Positions 10,155 to 19,535 of a stretch of DNA of 52,044 bases are shown here, in pieces (position 1 is the stretch's first letter; the number at the start of each line of letters is the position of its first letter). The notes beneath the pieces were generated by a model, which was given only the letters and a program-made list of their open reading frames with translations, made no database searches and had not been told where the DNA came from. Source of the DNA: Armatimonadota bacterium (GTDB taxonomy: Bacteria > Bacteroidota > Ignavibacteria > OLB7); NCBI GenBank assembly GCA_020850315.1, contig JADZEY010000027.1:1-52044 (forward strand), given 5' to 3'. A program made the translations under genes and the position numbers.

Positions 10155-13100
10155 ATGAACATTGCTGCTTCCTACCGCAATCGGCTTCCACTTCTTGCTG
10201 CCTTGTCACTTTTGCTTTCTGCCGGCCATCTTTGGGCTCAGCAAAGCCCATTTTTCCCCCAGCTATCTGCTGCTAAGCCCGATAGCGAAAAGGAGGAAGA
10301 GGCGTACAATCCACTGCGAAACAGCTACTGGCACAACGCCAACCCAGAAGGCTACTGGAACGCCTACCAGCAGATGCTGGCGATGCCGACCGAAGCCGAA
10401 ATGGAGCGGCCAAACGAAAAAGGGGGAGTCCTATCTGGCGGAAGAAGCTGGGTCCCGATTGGCCCCACCGGTTGGGCCACCATCCGGGGTGATGCTGTGC
10501 GGCGGACGCAAGGGCGCATCCGTTGCATCCGTTGGTGGCAGAACCCAGCAACGCTGCAATGGGGGCCGGTGATCGGCGCGTCCAGCGGTGGTATCTATTT
10601 CCGCTGGCGGCGCACTGCTTCTTCCCCGTGGCGGTGGCGAAACATGGGGAAAAATCTTCCTAACCCATCGGTTGGCGCGTTTCTGATCCATCCCGCAGAC
10701 TTCCGCCAAGTGATTGCTGGAACCGGTGATTGGGCCCGCTACGCCGGGGCCGGAATTTTCCGCACCGCCGACGGCGGCGAGACGTGGACCCGCGCCACAA
10801 TCACCGGAAGTTTTGGCGAAACGCTTACCCCACGCGCCGTTACCGGAATGGAGTATGCAATCATCAACGACGCATCGGGAACCCGGCTTGACACTACCAC
10901 CATCTACGCCTCCACTGATCTTGGCTTCCTGAAATCCAGCGATGGCGGCGCAACATGGCAGCGTAAAACCGTGGTGAGCGGTGTTCCGCAAATCGCCCTA
11001 AACTCCATGGCTGCCGACCGCCGCAACCCGGGGGTGATCTACGTGGCAAGCACACTTGTTCCTGGGGTAAGCGGACTTCCTCCTGTCGGTCGGTTTGGGG
11101 TGTACAAATCCACCGACGGCGGCGAACGCTGGAACCCGGCGAACAACGGCCTGCTTCCCCCAAACGCATTAGGTGCAAGCCTTGCGCTGGCGATTGCCCC
11201 ATCCAACAGCGCAATCTTGTACGCGGCAATCAGCGATACATCAGCCGGTGCGGGCGGTATCTACCGCTCGGCCAACAGCGGTGGGCGTTGGGATAGTGTC
11301 TGCTCAAAAGCGAATCTTATGGGGTATATGCGAAACGGGCAAGGCATTCATGTAAACTGCATTGCCGTCCACCCGCAAAATCCAAACACCGTGTATGCGG
11401 GGTCGGTGGGGCTGATGAAATCAACAAACGCTGGCGGAAATTGGACCGGAATAGATGGTGGGCATGATGATTATCTGTTCGTCTCGTTCGACCCCAGCAG
11501 CAGCAATCTTCTGTGGATCGGCAACGATGGCGGCATCTTCAACCGGAACGAAACCAGCGGCGCGATCAGTGTGGATATTCCGTTCTTGGGGAACTCACCG
11601 TTGCAATCCTACGGCTTAGATATTGGATGGAGCGATGGCGGATTTATGGTCAGCGGCACGCAAGATAATGGCACGCTTCGCACGCTGAGTATCGCCCGCG
11701 AAACCACCAACGGCGTGGTTGCCAACTGGGAACACACCTACGGCGGCGATGGGCCGGATGACATTTCCATCCATCCAACGGACCCCAATGTGGTGTATGC
11801 CAACTCGTGGGTGGGGCCGGGGAATTTCCCCCGCTGGAGGATCACCGAGCGCGGAACCAACTTCACCGAGACCTCTAACGGAATGTCCATGGTTTGGATG
11901 AACCCCATCACCATGAACAAGCTAAACACCAACCAAGCTTTCACTGCCGACACTGCTTGGCTGTACTACCACGACCCAACCGCCAACCGCTGGCGGCGCG
12001 CCACCACCGCCCCGCGCGACTACGCAATCGCAACCGACGGCAGTGCGCGGCGGATCGCCATGAACGTCGGAACCGGCGCAGCCGTCACCGCCTACGTGAC
12101 GTTTTGGACTACTGCTTCCACCGTGAAAATCTACGAGGGCGCGCCCGGCAGCATGACCCGCCGCACCGTCCAGATGCCCGGACGCGAACCCGTGCACACC
12201 GTTGTTGCCGATCGCTGGGATCCAAATACCGCTTACGCATTCACTGGGTTCGGCCCCGGCCAGCCTGCTAAAATTTACCGCACCACCAACCGCGGCGTTC
12301 GTTGGGACAGCATTGATGGAGACCTGCCGGAGACAATCAATTATTGGGATGTTGAACGGAATCCATCCAACCCAAATATGCTCTACATTTCCAGCGATAT
12401 TGGTGTGTTCAAAACACGCAATGGTGGAAGCACGTGGTATCCATTGCAGCAGGGGCTTCCAGTGGTTGGGGTGAACCAGATGGTGTATGCTCCAAGTGCC
12501 GACGGCAACAACCGATTTGACACACTCCGCGTTTCCACTTTCGGCTATGGCTTCTACGAGCGGTTGCTGGATGTTGACGACCCGCGTTGGATTGATTTCA
12601 CGCCGATTATCTCACGCATTAATTTGGACGACTTGCTGCTGCGCCGCATTATCTTCACCGGAATTGCCTCCACCGGAAGCACAATGGTGGCCACTGCCGA
12701 CAGCGGAATTATTGCCCGCACCAGCAACAGCGGGCGTTCGTGGGCGATTATCGAAGGGGTATCCAAATACCGAATAAACGCCGTTGCCGCGCGCGACTGC
12801 ACCTACATTGGGGTGGGGCAATATGGCTCCATAATCCGCTCCGTTGATAACGGGATCCATTGGCAACCGGTGCAAACCGCAACACAAGTTGATCTGCACA
12901 CTGTTTTTATGCTGGATGCATTACGTGGCTGGGCAGCAGGTGATATTGGCGTAATTCTGCGGACTGAAGATGGGGGAGAAAACTGGTATCCGCTAACGCA
13001 AGAAAAAGATGGAGAGATGTTCACTGATATTAATTTCTCCGATCAATACAACGGGTTTGCTGTCGGGTTGGATAATAATTACAAGCCACCAATTCCAATT

Positions 13101-13895
13101 CTGAAACGGACAGCGGATGGTGGAAAAACATGGGAATACGTGCAGGATAATCTGCTAAGCCAATTTCCTGAAATAACCAAAATTGCGTTGCTGGATGGAA
13201 AAACTGGATTTGCAATTGGAGCTAACGGATTGCTTGCAAAAACAAGCGACGGAGGGGCATCATGGGAACAGAAAAAGACCGGATTTCAAAAAACATTTTT
13301 TGATTTCCATTTTAATTCCACAAACGATAGCGGCTGGGTAAGCGGCCCGGAAGGACTGATGTTACTGACCACTGATGGCGGCGAGACATGGGATCAGGAA
13401 GAAACAACAGTGGGAATTGATTTAATAGCAATGGCCGCCGGCGAAGGGACGTTGGTTGCCGTGGGCGACAGCGCAATGGCGGTTCGGGCCGAATATATCC
13501 TTCCCCCTGCCGAAGGTGGCCGCGATTACCGCGACACCACACGTGGTCCCGATGGTCATGAAACCCGCAAGGACACCGTTACCACTGGAATTAGAAACGA
13601 AGCACGTATACATAATAGCGGCTACGCGCTGCTTCCGGCAATTCCAAACCCATTTAGTGGTATCACCGAATTTGTCTGCATAATTCCGATAACAACGGAA
13701 TTGCGTGTGGAGATTTTTGACGCGCTTGGGCAGCGTGTTCGGTTACTTGACGAAGGAGAAACAGAACCCGGCCTGCACGAATATCTGTGGGACGGAACCA
13801 ACGATGCAGGAACCGATCTCCCCGGCGGCCTTTATTTCTGCAGAATGACTACGCCGGGAGGAGTGCTGGCGCAGCGGATGATGATGGTGAGGTAG
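10155..13895 (+). CDS. Large secreted BNR/YCF48 beta-propeller protein with T9SS sorting domain
   Basis: About 1246 residues from the ATG at 10155; upstream in-frame starts give no signal sequence. The signal peptide runs through LPLLAALSLLLSAGHLWAQQ. The body carries many BNR blades (TADGGETW, SSDGGATW, STDGGERW, KTRNGGSTW, RTEDGGENW, TTDGGETW), probably two consecutive propellers. The last 90 residues form a T9SS type A sorting domain: IPNPFSG, beta strands TELRVEIFDALGQRVRLL, and the final GLYFCRM...RMMMVR. It is expected to cross the outer membrane by T9SS and be surface-attached or released. Codon use becomes visibly AT-richer at about 12.9-13.45 kb, inside the second propeller. Its ligand is unknown. 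Confidence 0.93.
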   Translation: MNIAASYRNRLPLLAALSLLLSAGHLWAQQSPFFPQLSAAKPDSEKEEEAYNPLRNSYWHNANPEGYWNAYQQMLAMPTEAEMERPNEKGGVLSGGRSWVPIGPTGWATIRGDAVRRTQGRIRCIRWWQNPATLQWGPVIGASSGGIYFRWRRTASSPWRWRNMGKNLPNPSVGAFLIHPADFRQVIAGTGDWARYAGAGIFRTADGGETWTRATITGSFGETLTPRAVTGMEYAIINDASGTRLDTTTIYASTDLGFLKSSDGGATWQRKTVVSGVPQIALNSMAADRRNPGVIYVASTLVPGVSGLPPVGRFGVYKSTDGGERWNPANNGLLPPNALGASLALAIAPSNSAILYAAISDTSAGAGGIYRSANSGGRWDSVCSKANLMGYMRNGQGIHVNCIAVHPQNPNTVYAGSVGLMKSTNAGGNWTGIDGGHDDYLFVSFDPSSSNLLWIGNDGGIFNRNETSGAISVDIPFLGNSPLQSYGLDIGWSDGGFMVSGTQDNGTLRTLSIARETTNGVVANWEHTYGGDGPDDISIHPTDPNVVYANSWVGPGNFPRWRITERGTNFTETSNGMSMVWMNPITMNKLNTNQAFTADTAWLYYHDPTANRWRRATTAPRDYAIATDGSARRIAMNVGTGAAVTAYVTFWTTASTVKIYEGAPGSMTRRTVQMPGREPVHTVVADRWDPNTAYAFTGFGPGQPAKIYRTTNRGVRWDSIDGDLPETINYWDVERNPSNPNMLYISSDIGVFKTRNGGSTWYPLQQGLPVVGVNQMVYAPSADGNNRFDTLRVSTFGYGFYERLLDVDDPRWIDFTPIISRINLDDLLLRRIIFTGIASTGSTMVATADSGIIARTSNSGRSWAIIEGVSKYRINAVAARDCTYIGVGQYGSIIRSVDNGIHWQPVQTATQVDLHTVFMLDALRGWAAGDIGVILRTEDGGENWYPLTQEKDGEMFTDINFSDQYNGFAVGLDNNYKPPIPILKRTADGGKTWEYVQDNLLSQFPEITKIALLDGKTGFAIGANGLLAKTSDGGASWEQKKTGFQKTFFDFHFNSTNDSGWVSGPEGLMLLTTDGGETWDQEETTVGIDLIAMAAGEGTLVAVGDSAMAVRAEYILPPAEGGRDYRDTTRGPDGHETRKDTVTTGIRNEARIHNSGYALLPAIPNPFSGITEFVCIIPITTELRVEIFDALGQRVRLLDEGETEPGLHEYLWDGTNDAGTDLPGGLYFCRMTTPGGVLAQRMMMVR

Positions 13896-14002
13896 ATAGG
13901 GGAAATATATTCGGATAAACGGAGTTTGCGAAAAACTCAATCGTTGATGGTGGGGATTATGCAGATATCTGAGTAGCAAAGGCTGGAACAGTAGATAAAC
14001 AA

Positions 14003-14036
14003 CAAGGCTTGGCAGCTCTCTTTGTGCCAAGCCTTG
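14003..14036. terminator. Hairpin between convergent genes
   Basis: CAAGGCTTGGCA (14003-14014) and TGCCAAGCCTTG (14025-14036) form a perfect 12-bp stem with a 10-base loop. It lies between the convergent BNR gene and the repeat lipoprotein gene, with a T-rich stretch on the right side. Confidence 0.75.
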
Positions 14037-14061
14037 CTGCTTCTTCAATCGCTGATGATGT

Positions 14062-15837
14062 TTATTCCTTCACCATCACCACTGTTTTCTCTAACCGTTT
14101 GCACTCGCCGTAGCTAATTTCAAACGTCTGGGTTTTGTAGCCAGTTTTGCTGAAGGTTAATGCGTAGTTGCTGTAGCCACAAATCTGCTCCAACACTACG
14201 CTTCCTTCGCCAGATGTTGTCCCTTCGGCAACAACGGTTCCCCCGTTCTTTATCGTCACCGTCACTCCGTTTAACCAAGCTCCGTTTGCCTTCACTCGTG
14301 CGCTTAACGAGGCGGTGCAGCAGCTATCGGTGGATGGTTTGTTCGGCTTGCTTAAGGTGATGGTTTCCTCAATCGCTTGGTTGCAGCCAACGCCAATCTC
14401 AAGCACTTTCTTGGTGTAGCCTTCGCGCTCAATAAAAAGGCCATACTCGGCATCGCATAGCTCGTTCAGAATAACCTGGCCATTGCTGTTTGTCTTTCCG
14501 GTCCGAACCACCGCGCCGGCTTTGGTCAGTTTTACTGCTGCGTTGGCAATCACGTTGTTGGTTGCCGAATCGCGCACAATCAGGGTGATAGAGCCACGGC
14601 AACATGTGTCGCCGCCGCCGGTGGTGCTGTTGGAACGGATTACCCTGGTGGTTATCACGGTGTCGTTGCAGTCAAGCTCGGCAACAAACTCAATCCCCTT
14701 GTAGCCATCGCGCAGAATGCTGAGTGAGTAGCGGCCAGCGCAAAGCGATCCAAGCGTCACGGTTCCGCTGCTGCCAGTGGTTTCGTACTTCACCAGTTTT
14801 CCATCTTTCCATGCTTTCACCATCGCGCCGGATAATCCCGAACCGGAAGCTGAGTCGTTGACCGTGACGACGATTGCGCCGTTGCAGCAGGAGTCATTCT
14901 CTGCCGGATTTTTCACCAGCAATCGCTCGACGGTGACGGTATCGCTGCACTCCATTGTGGTGGAAAATTCCACCACACGGTGGCCTTCGCGGGCAATGCG
15001 CACCTCGTAATTCCCCGCGCAGACTTCGCGGAATATTCCTCCGTCGCCGCTGGAGATTACTTTCCGCCCTTCCACTCCAGTTTTGTTGATGCGAATTTCT
15101 GCGCCAGTAATCACCAACCCTGTTGCCGAATCTTTCGGAAGAATTGTTAGCACCCCGTTGCAGCAGCTATCCTTCGTTTGTGGCTTATCGCCTTCGCTCC
15201 GCAGAAGCTCGGCCGTCACCATCAGCGTGTCGCATTCGCCTAACGTCAGGGTCTGCTCCAGCACGCGGTAGCCAGCTTTATAGACCCGCAGGGCGTAGGT
15301 TGCTTCCGGCAGCGAACCAAATTCGGCAACGCCGTTGGTGTCGGTTTGGGTTTTGGTTCGGAGCGATTCGCCGCGGCTAATTTTAACATCTGCGCCAGCG
15401 ATTGTGGCCCCGGTGGAGTCGTCCACCACTGTCACCACAATGCTGCCGCAACTGCTGTCGTTGGCGGTCATCGTAACGCTGATGCCGGTTGGCCCGCCGG
15501 CCAGCGCGATTGCAGCGGAAAGCTCTTGTGCAGCAACCCGGAAATCGCTGTGGTTGATGCGGAGTTGCAATCCTTTCAGGTCGTCGGGAAGGTTAGCCAG
15601 CAGGAATGCACCGTCGTCGGTGGTAGTGTCCGCAGCAATCCGTGTGTTCGCGCTGTTGATAATTTCAACAACCGCATTCGGGATAATCAGCCCGCTTGGA
15701 TCTTTCACCAGGCCGTTAATGGTGGTGTTGCCGCTCGGGATATCCGTGGGAGTGTTCTCCGAACAAGCAGCAACAATGAACGCCAGAAGAAGGGCAACAA
15801 TCGTCCAGCAACGAGTTTGAAAAAGAGGGAAGTTCAT
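14062..15837 (-). CDS. Lipoprotein of tandem Cys-paired carboxypeptidase-regulatory-like repeats
   Basis: 591 residues. The signal peptide ends in a lipobox (FIVAACSE), so the protein is lipid-anchored. It then has about six Ig-like repeats of roughly 90-95 residues, each resembling carboxypeptidase regulatory-like/CNA-B folds (for example NGLVKDPSGLIIPNAVVEI, GADVKISRGESLRT, GAMVKAWKDGKLV, NAAVKLTKAGAVV). Repeats 2-6 open with a paired-cysteine motif (DSSCGS, then DSCCNG, DSCCNG, DTCCRG, DSCCTA). Most carry a Cys near the middle (EVCAGNYE, SLCAGRYS, ELCDAEYG, QICGYSNY) and one near the end (GECDT, ECSDT, DCNDT, GCNQA, GECKR). The regular spacing suggests disulfides within or between repeats. 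No catalytic motif is visible; a structural or adhesive envelope role is inferred. Confidence 0.88.
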   Translation of the reverse strand: MNFPLFQTRCWTIVALLLAFIVAACSENTPTDIPSGNTTINGLVKDPSGLIIPNAVVEIINSANTRIAADTTTDDGAFLLANLPDDLKGLQLRINHSDFRVAAQELSAAIALAGGPTGISVTMTANDSSCGSIVVTVVDDSTGATIAGADVKISRGESLRTKTQTDTNGVAEFGSLPEATYALRVYKAGYRVLEQTLTLGECDTLMVTAELLRSEGDKPQTKDSCCNGVLTILPKDSATGLVITGAEIRINKTGVEGRKVISSGDGGIFREVCAGNYEVRIAREGHRVVEFSTTMECSDTVTVERLLVKNPAENDSCCNGAIVVTVNDSASGSGLSGAMVKAWKDGKLVKYETTGSSGTVTLGSLCAGRYSLSILRDGYKGIEFVAELDCNDTVITTRVIRSNSTTGGGDTCCRGSITLIVRDSATNNVIANAAVKLTKAGAVVRTGKTNSNGQVILNELCDAEYGLFIEREGYTKKVLEIGVGCNQAIEETITLSKPNKPSTDSCCTASLSARVKANGAWLNGVTVTIKNGGTVVAEGTTSGEGSVVLEQICGYSNYALTFSKTGYKTQTFEISYGECKRLEKTVVMVKE

Positions 15838-16023
15838 GGGAAACTACCGTTGATTTGGAAGGGAACTGCCAGATACGTTAGCAGCGGAAGGAATCGGCGA
15901 TTAGCCGCCGTGCCGCTTCAACACAGCCAACGAAACCAAGTTACAGAGGGGGGGGGAAGGGAGCCGCATACCGCAGCTCACGCCTTGCGTCATCGCTTGG
16001 ATACGGCCACCAATCACCCCACG

Positions 16024-18990
16024 TCAATCACTATAGACCACTACCCGCTCCACCGCCCGTTGCGTTAAGGTTTGCAGGGTTAGCGTGTACAGCCCGGCGG
16101 GAAGGCCCTGTAGGTCAATAGTGGTGATGTAGGTTCCGGGGTTCACAACGCCATCTATCAACAGCAGCGCGGGGCGGCCTAACGGGTCGGTCAGGAGCAA
16201 TCGGGTGCGGCCTGGTTCAAGGATGCTGTACTCCAGTTCGGCACTTGCGGCGGCTGGGTTTGGGCGGACTGGTTTCAGCCCGAACGAGCCGCTGGCATCA
16301 ATCAGCCGTGTCCCTCCTTCGGCGCAAATTTCCGCAAGCTGGAACAGGCCATCTTCCACCGTTGTTGCCACGCTGCCGCGATCCCACATCAAACTTTCCA
16401 GCCGCAGCGGGGTGCTGGTTGCGTTCCCCAGTGTGGCAATAAACTCAAGCTCGGTTAATGCCCCTCCGGTTGTTGCCCCTTTGGAGCTTCCTTTCACCGT
16501 GATGATTCTATCCATGCCGTTCACCGTGCCAACCGGGGTGCTGCCAACCGGATGAAGCAATGTTCTGTTGAAGCGAATGGTGGCGGTGAACTGTGCCACG
16601 CAGCTTCGTGCAAGGTTGTTTTGCAAGCGGACCTCAATCGGAATTTTAACCCGTTCCCCAGCCACCGCTTGCACTGTTGGCAACCCGATTGTTGCCGATG
16701 CTGCTTCCCCAGCCGTCACCTCCACCGTGGCTGATGTTTGCTTGCAGCTGAACCCGTTTGTTGCCGTGACGGCGTAGCTGCCGGAGCTTCGCACGGTGAT
16801 TGTTTGGGAGGTCTCACCATTCGTCCACAAGTAGCTATCGAATCCTGCGCCCGCATCCAGCACCACGCTGTCGCCGTCGCAAAACGAGAGCGGACCGCTG
16901 GCAGTAATCACTGGGTTGGGGGAGGGATGCACCATCACCTCCACTGGCGTAGCCGCCCCTTCGCAATTCCCCGAGCCAACCGTCAGGCCGTAGCTTCCGC
17001 CACTGCGGACAACAATGCTGGCAGTGGTATCTCCATTGGTCCAGCGGTAGCGTTGGAAGCCCGATGGAGCCGAAAGAAGGACGCTATCACCCTCGCAAAA
17101 AATGGTGGGGCCGTTGGGGGTGATTGTTGGGTTCAGTTGCGACAACACCGTGACTTGAACCGGCGCAGAAGTGGCAACGCAGCCCAGCGTATCGGTGACG
17201 GTGGCGGTGTAATCACCAGCGGTGCTGACGGTGATGGAGCGGCCACGGGCGTTGTTGCTCCATTGGTAGTCGGCAAAGTTTCCGTTCACTGTCAGGGTGA
17301 TGCTATCGCCGGCGCAGAGCACCACTGGGCCGCTGGGGGTGATTGTTGGCGTTGCAATCTGGTTGATCCGTACCCGAATGGAGTCGGTTCCGGTGCAGCC
17401 GTTGGTATCGGTTCCGGTGACGTAGTAGGTGATGTCGGCTGCTGGGGTGGCAACGGGATCGGGGCAGGTGGCGCAGCTTAACCCGTCGGTTGGTGTCCAG
17501 ACGTAGCTTGCCCCCTGCGTTGCCCGCAAGGCAAGTGGTTTCCCGAAGCAGATGGTGGTGTCCGGCCCGGCATCAATCGCCGGGCTTGGCAGCACTTTCA
17601 CGGTGATAGATTTCCCCAGCACATCAACGCCGTTTTGGTTGGTGACGGTTAGGGTGATTGTGTGATCGCCCGGTTGATCGAAGCAAATGGTTCCCGGATC
17701 CTTGCTACCGGAAGCCGAAGGCGTTCCCCCTGCGGCGCGCCATTGCCACGATGTTGGTTCGTTGCGGCTGCGGTCGGTGGGGCGCACACACCCGCCAAGG
17801 CAGATGGTGGTGTCGTCCAGCGAGAAATCAGCGATTGGGAGCTTGCATCCGGCGGGGTTGTTCGATAGGGCATCAATGTTGTTTGGCAGCCCCAACCCAC
17901 CGATTCTTCCCCCAAGCGGGACGGCGGTTCCGTTGTATCCGCACGCCAGCCCTGCGGCGTTCGGGTTCTCGACCGCCGCAAGGAAGGAGACGTTGTTGCG
18001 GGTGATGTAGAGCTTTCCGTCCGGCCCAATCTGCGCGGTTCCAAGCTGTGGGTCGTTGCTGATATAAGTTTTTGTGGAAATGATAGTTCCCAAATCCCCA
18101 CTGCTTAGGTCGTACTGGTAGAACCCTTCGTTGCTGCTGCCGGAGCGGATGATGTAGAGTTTGGAGTTGTCGGGGCTGAAGCTGGCTCCGTACTCACGTT
18201 GCTCGGCGGGAAGGTCGCCGATAAACCCCACTTCTCCGGTCAGAGCATTGAACGACAGCAAGTCAACAGCCGAGCTTCGGGTGGTTGTGGCTCCCAGATA
18301 CTCGCCGCTGATAACTGCCACCAGTTTTGTGCCATCGGGTGAGGCTTTCAGATAGCCAACTTTTCCGGTTTTATCAGGGTGGATGCTTCCTACTTTGGAG
18401 ATCACCGGCGTGCTTGGTGTTCCGCTGCGGTCCACCAGCCAGGCGTAGAACCAGTTGTTGTTTACTCCATGGGCAATCACCCAAACGTCGCATCCGTTGC
18501 TGTGGGTGACAGCCACCAATTTTTCGGTGGTGGGGATCAGCAACTGGCGATTGCGGAAGACGAGGTCGCCATATCCGACATCAAGGCTCATATCCACCAG
18601 TCCGTACTCAATCCCCTGGTCGTCATCCTCTTTGTCGTCGGCAGTGAAAATTAGGTAGCGGAGTGAGTCGTTCGGAAGCGGGACAATCAGCGCGGATTGG
18701 GTGGTGTTGGTGCTTCCATGCAGCACAAACGCGCCGTTGGGCATGTACTGATGAAGGCGGTTCCAGACGCTGATGCCGTCAGTGTAGAACAGCAGTTCGC
18801 CGGTGGTGGGGTTGCAGATGCTTGCTGGGCCTTCTGGTTGGATCATCTGCCCATCGGTTCTGGCCACCGGTGTTCCGCCGTTGAAGTCAACGCCGATGCG
18901 GTCGCCAAAATACCAGACGTTGTATTGCTTCTGGGCTTGGGCCGCTGTGGCAGCCACCAATGCAAAAAACAGGGGTAGAAAGAAGCGCAT
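16024..18990 (-). CDS. Large secreted PKD/Ig-like protein with cohesin-like and T9SS domains
   Basis: About 988 residues from the ATG at 18990, which opens the signal peptide MRFFLPLFFALVAATAAQAQ; the longer start at 19050 adds a non-signal leader. Residues about 25-390 form a beta-propeller-like region, as in many Bacteroidota gliding/PKD proteins. A PKD domain follows (PIADFSLDDTTICLGGC to GDHTITLTVTNQNG). Then come repeated Ig-like modules that open with a GP..CxGDS motif (LCAGDSITL, FCEGDSVLL, FCDGDSVVL). At about 765-885 is a cohesin-like module (VQAVAGERVKIPIEVRL, FTATIRFNRTLLHP). The end is a T9SS sorting domain (LKPVRPNPAAASAELEYSI, LPAGLYTLTLQT, ending VVVYSD). It is predicted to be exported to the surface. 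Confidence 0.92.
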   Translation of the reverse strand: MRFFLPLFFALVAATAAQAQKQYNVWYFGDRIGVDFNGGTPVARTDGQMIQPEGPASICNPTTGELLFYTDGISVWNRLHQYMPNGAFVLHGSTNTTQSALIVPLPNDSLRYLIFTADDKEDDDQGIEYGLVDMSLDVGYGDLVFRNRQLLIPTTEKLVAVTHSNGCDVWVIAHGVNNNWFYAWLVDRSGTPSTPVISKVGSIHPDKTGKVGYLKASPDGTKLVAVISGEYLGATTTRSSAVDLLSFNALTGEVGFIGDLPAEQREYGASFSPDNSKLYIIRSGSSNEGFYQYDLSSGDLGTIISTKTYISNDPQLGTAQIGPDGKLYITRNNVSFLAAVENPNAAGLACGYNGTAVPLGGRIGGLGLPNNIDALSNNPAGCKLPIADFSLDDTTICLGGCVRPTDRSRNEPTSWQWRAAGGTPSASGSKDPGTICFDQPGDHTITLTVTNQNGVDVLGKSITVKVLPSPAIDAGPDTTICFGKPLALRATQGASYVWTPTDGLSCATCPDPVATPAADITYYVTGTDTNGCTGTDSIRVRINQIATPTITPSGPVVLCAGDSITLTVNGNFADYQWSNNARGRSITVSTAGDYTATVTDTLGCVATSAPVQVTVLSQLNPTITPNGPTIFCEGDSVLLSAPSGFQRYRWTNGDTTASIVVRSGGSYGLTVGSGNCEGAATPVEVMVHPSPNPVITASGPLSFCDGDSVVLDAGAGFDSYLWTNGETSQTITVRSSGSYAVTATNGFSCKQTSATVEVTAGEAASATIGLPTVQAVAGERVKIPIEVRLQNNLARSCVAQFTATIRFNRTLLHPVGSTPVGTVNGMDRIITVKGSSKGATTGGALTELEFIATLGNATSTPLRLESLMWDRGSVATTVEDGLFQLAEICAEGGTRLIDASGSFGLKPVRPNPAAASAELEYSILEPGRTRLLLTDPLGRPALLLIDGVVNPGTYITTIDLQGLPAGLYTLTLQTLTQRAVERVVVYSD

Positions 18991-19050
18991 AGGGAGCGTG
19001 AGGATAGAGTGTTCAGAGATTGATTGCCGCAGTGTTCGCTGCCCCTGCAA

Positions 19051-19535
19051 GGTATCGGTTTACGGGGGATTGCAGCAAGCCCCTGTTCGTTCCCCGTCGG
19101 CCACCCGCATTGGGTGCGAGCAATTGGCTGCTGCTGGCTCATATAAAGTTAGCGAACAAGTCGCCCCAACGGAGCATCGTATGCCAACAACTACTTCAAA
19201 CATCCTGAAGGGGCAGGATAGAGCGTAGCTGGATTCCAGAGATTCTGTTCATGAAACGTGGTGGCTCTCGTTGGAGTTGGCGGTGTATGGTTTGAGTAGG
19301 GGTGGTTACTATTAGGTCGCCCTTTCAGGGATTGGTTTGGATGTACACGATAGGGCGTTACTCCAGGCTTTGGTGGTGCGCTCCGTTGTATCTGGGGCGT
19401 AGTCAGGTGCGTTGCGACACCCTTAGCTGCGCCATTGGCTCTCGCTTTCGTGGGAATGATACCGAAAGGGTTCTTGCAAACCATTTCCATTGGAATGAGT
19501 CCGGATGCAGCAAACACCAACCGCTGCATCCAGAT
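19051..19535. repeat. Gene-free gap with degenerate intergenic repeat, copy A
   Basis: No gene is supported here. Bases 19140-19192 (GGCTCATATAAAGTTAGCGA...) align at roughly 75-80 percent with 23190-23242. A second block near 19360-19420 (GGGCGTTACTCC, GGCTTTGGTGG, CTGGGGCGTAG) resembles 23248-23305. Near 19438 a short segment (CTCGCTTTCGTGGGAATGAT) looks like the widespread RFRGND-type palindromic repeat. The gap appears to hold decayed dispersed repeats. Confidence 0.55.
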
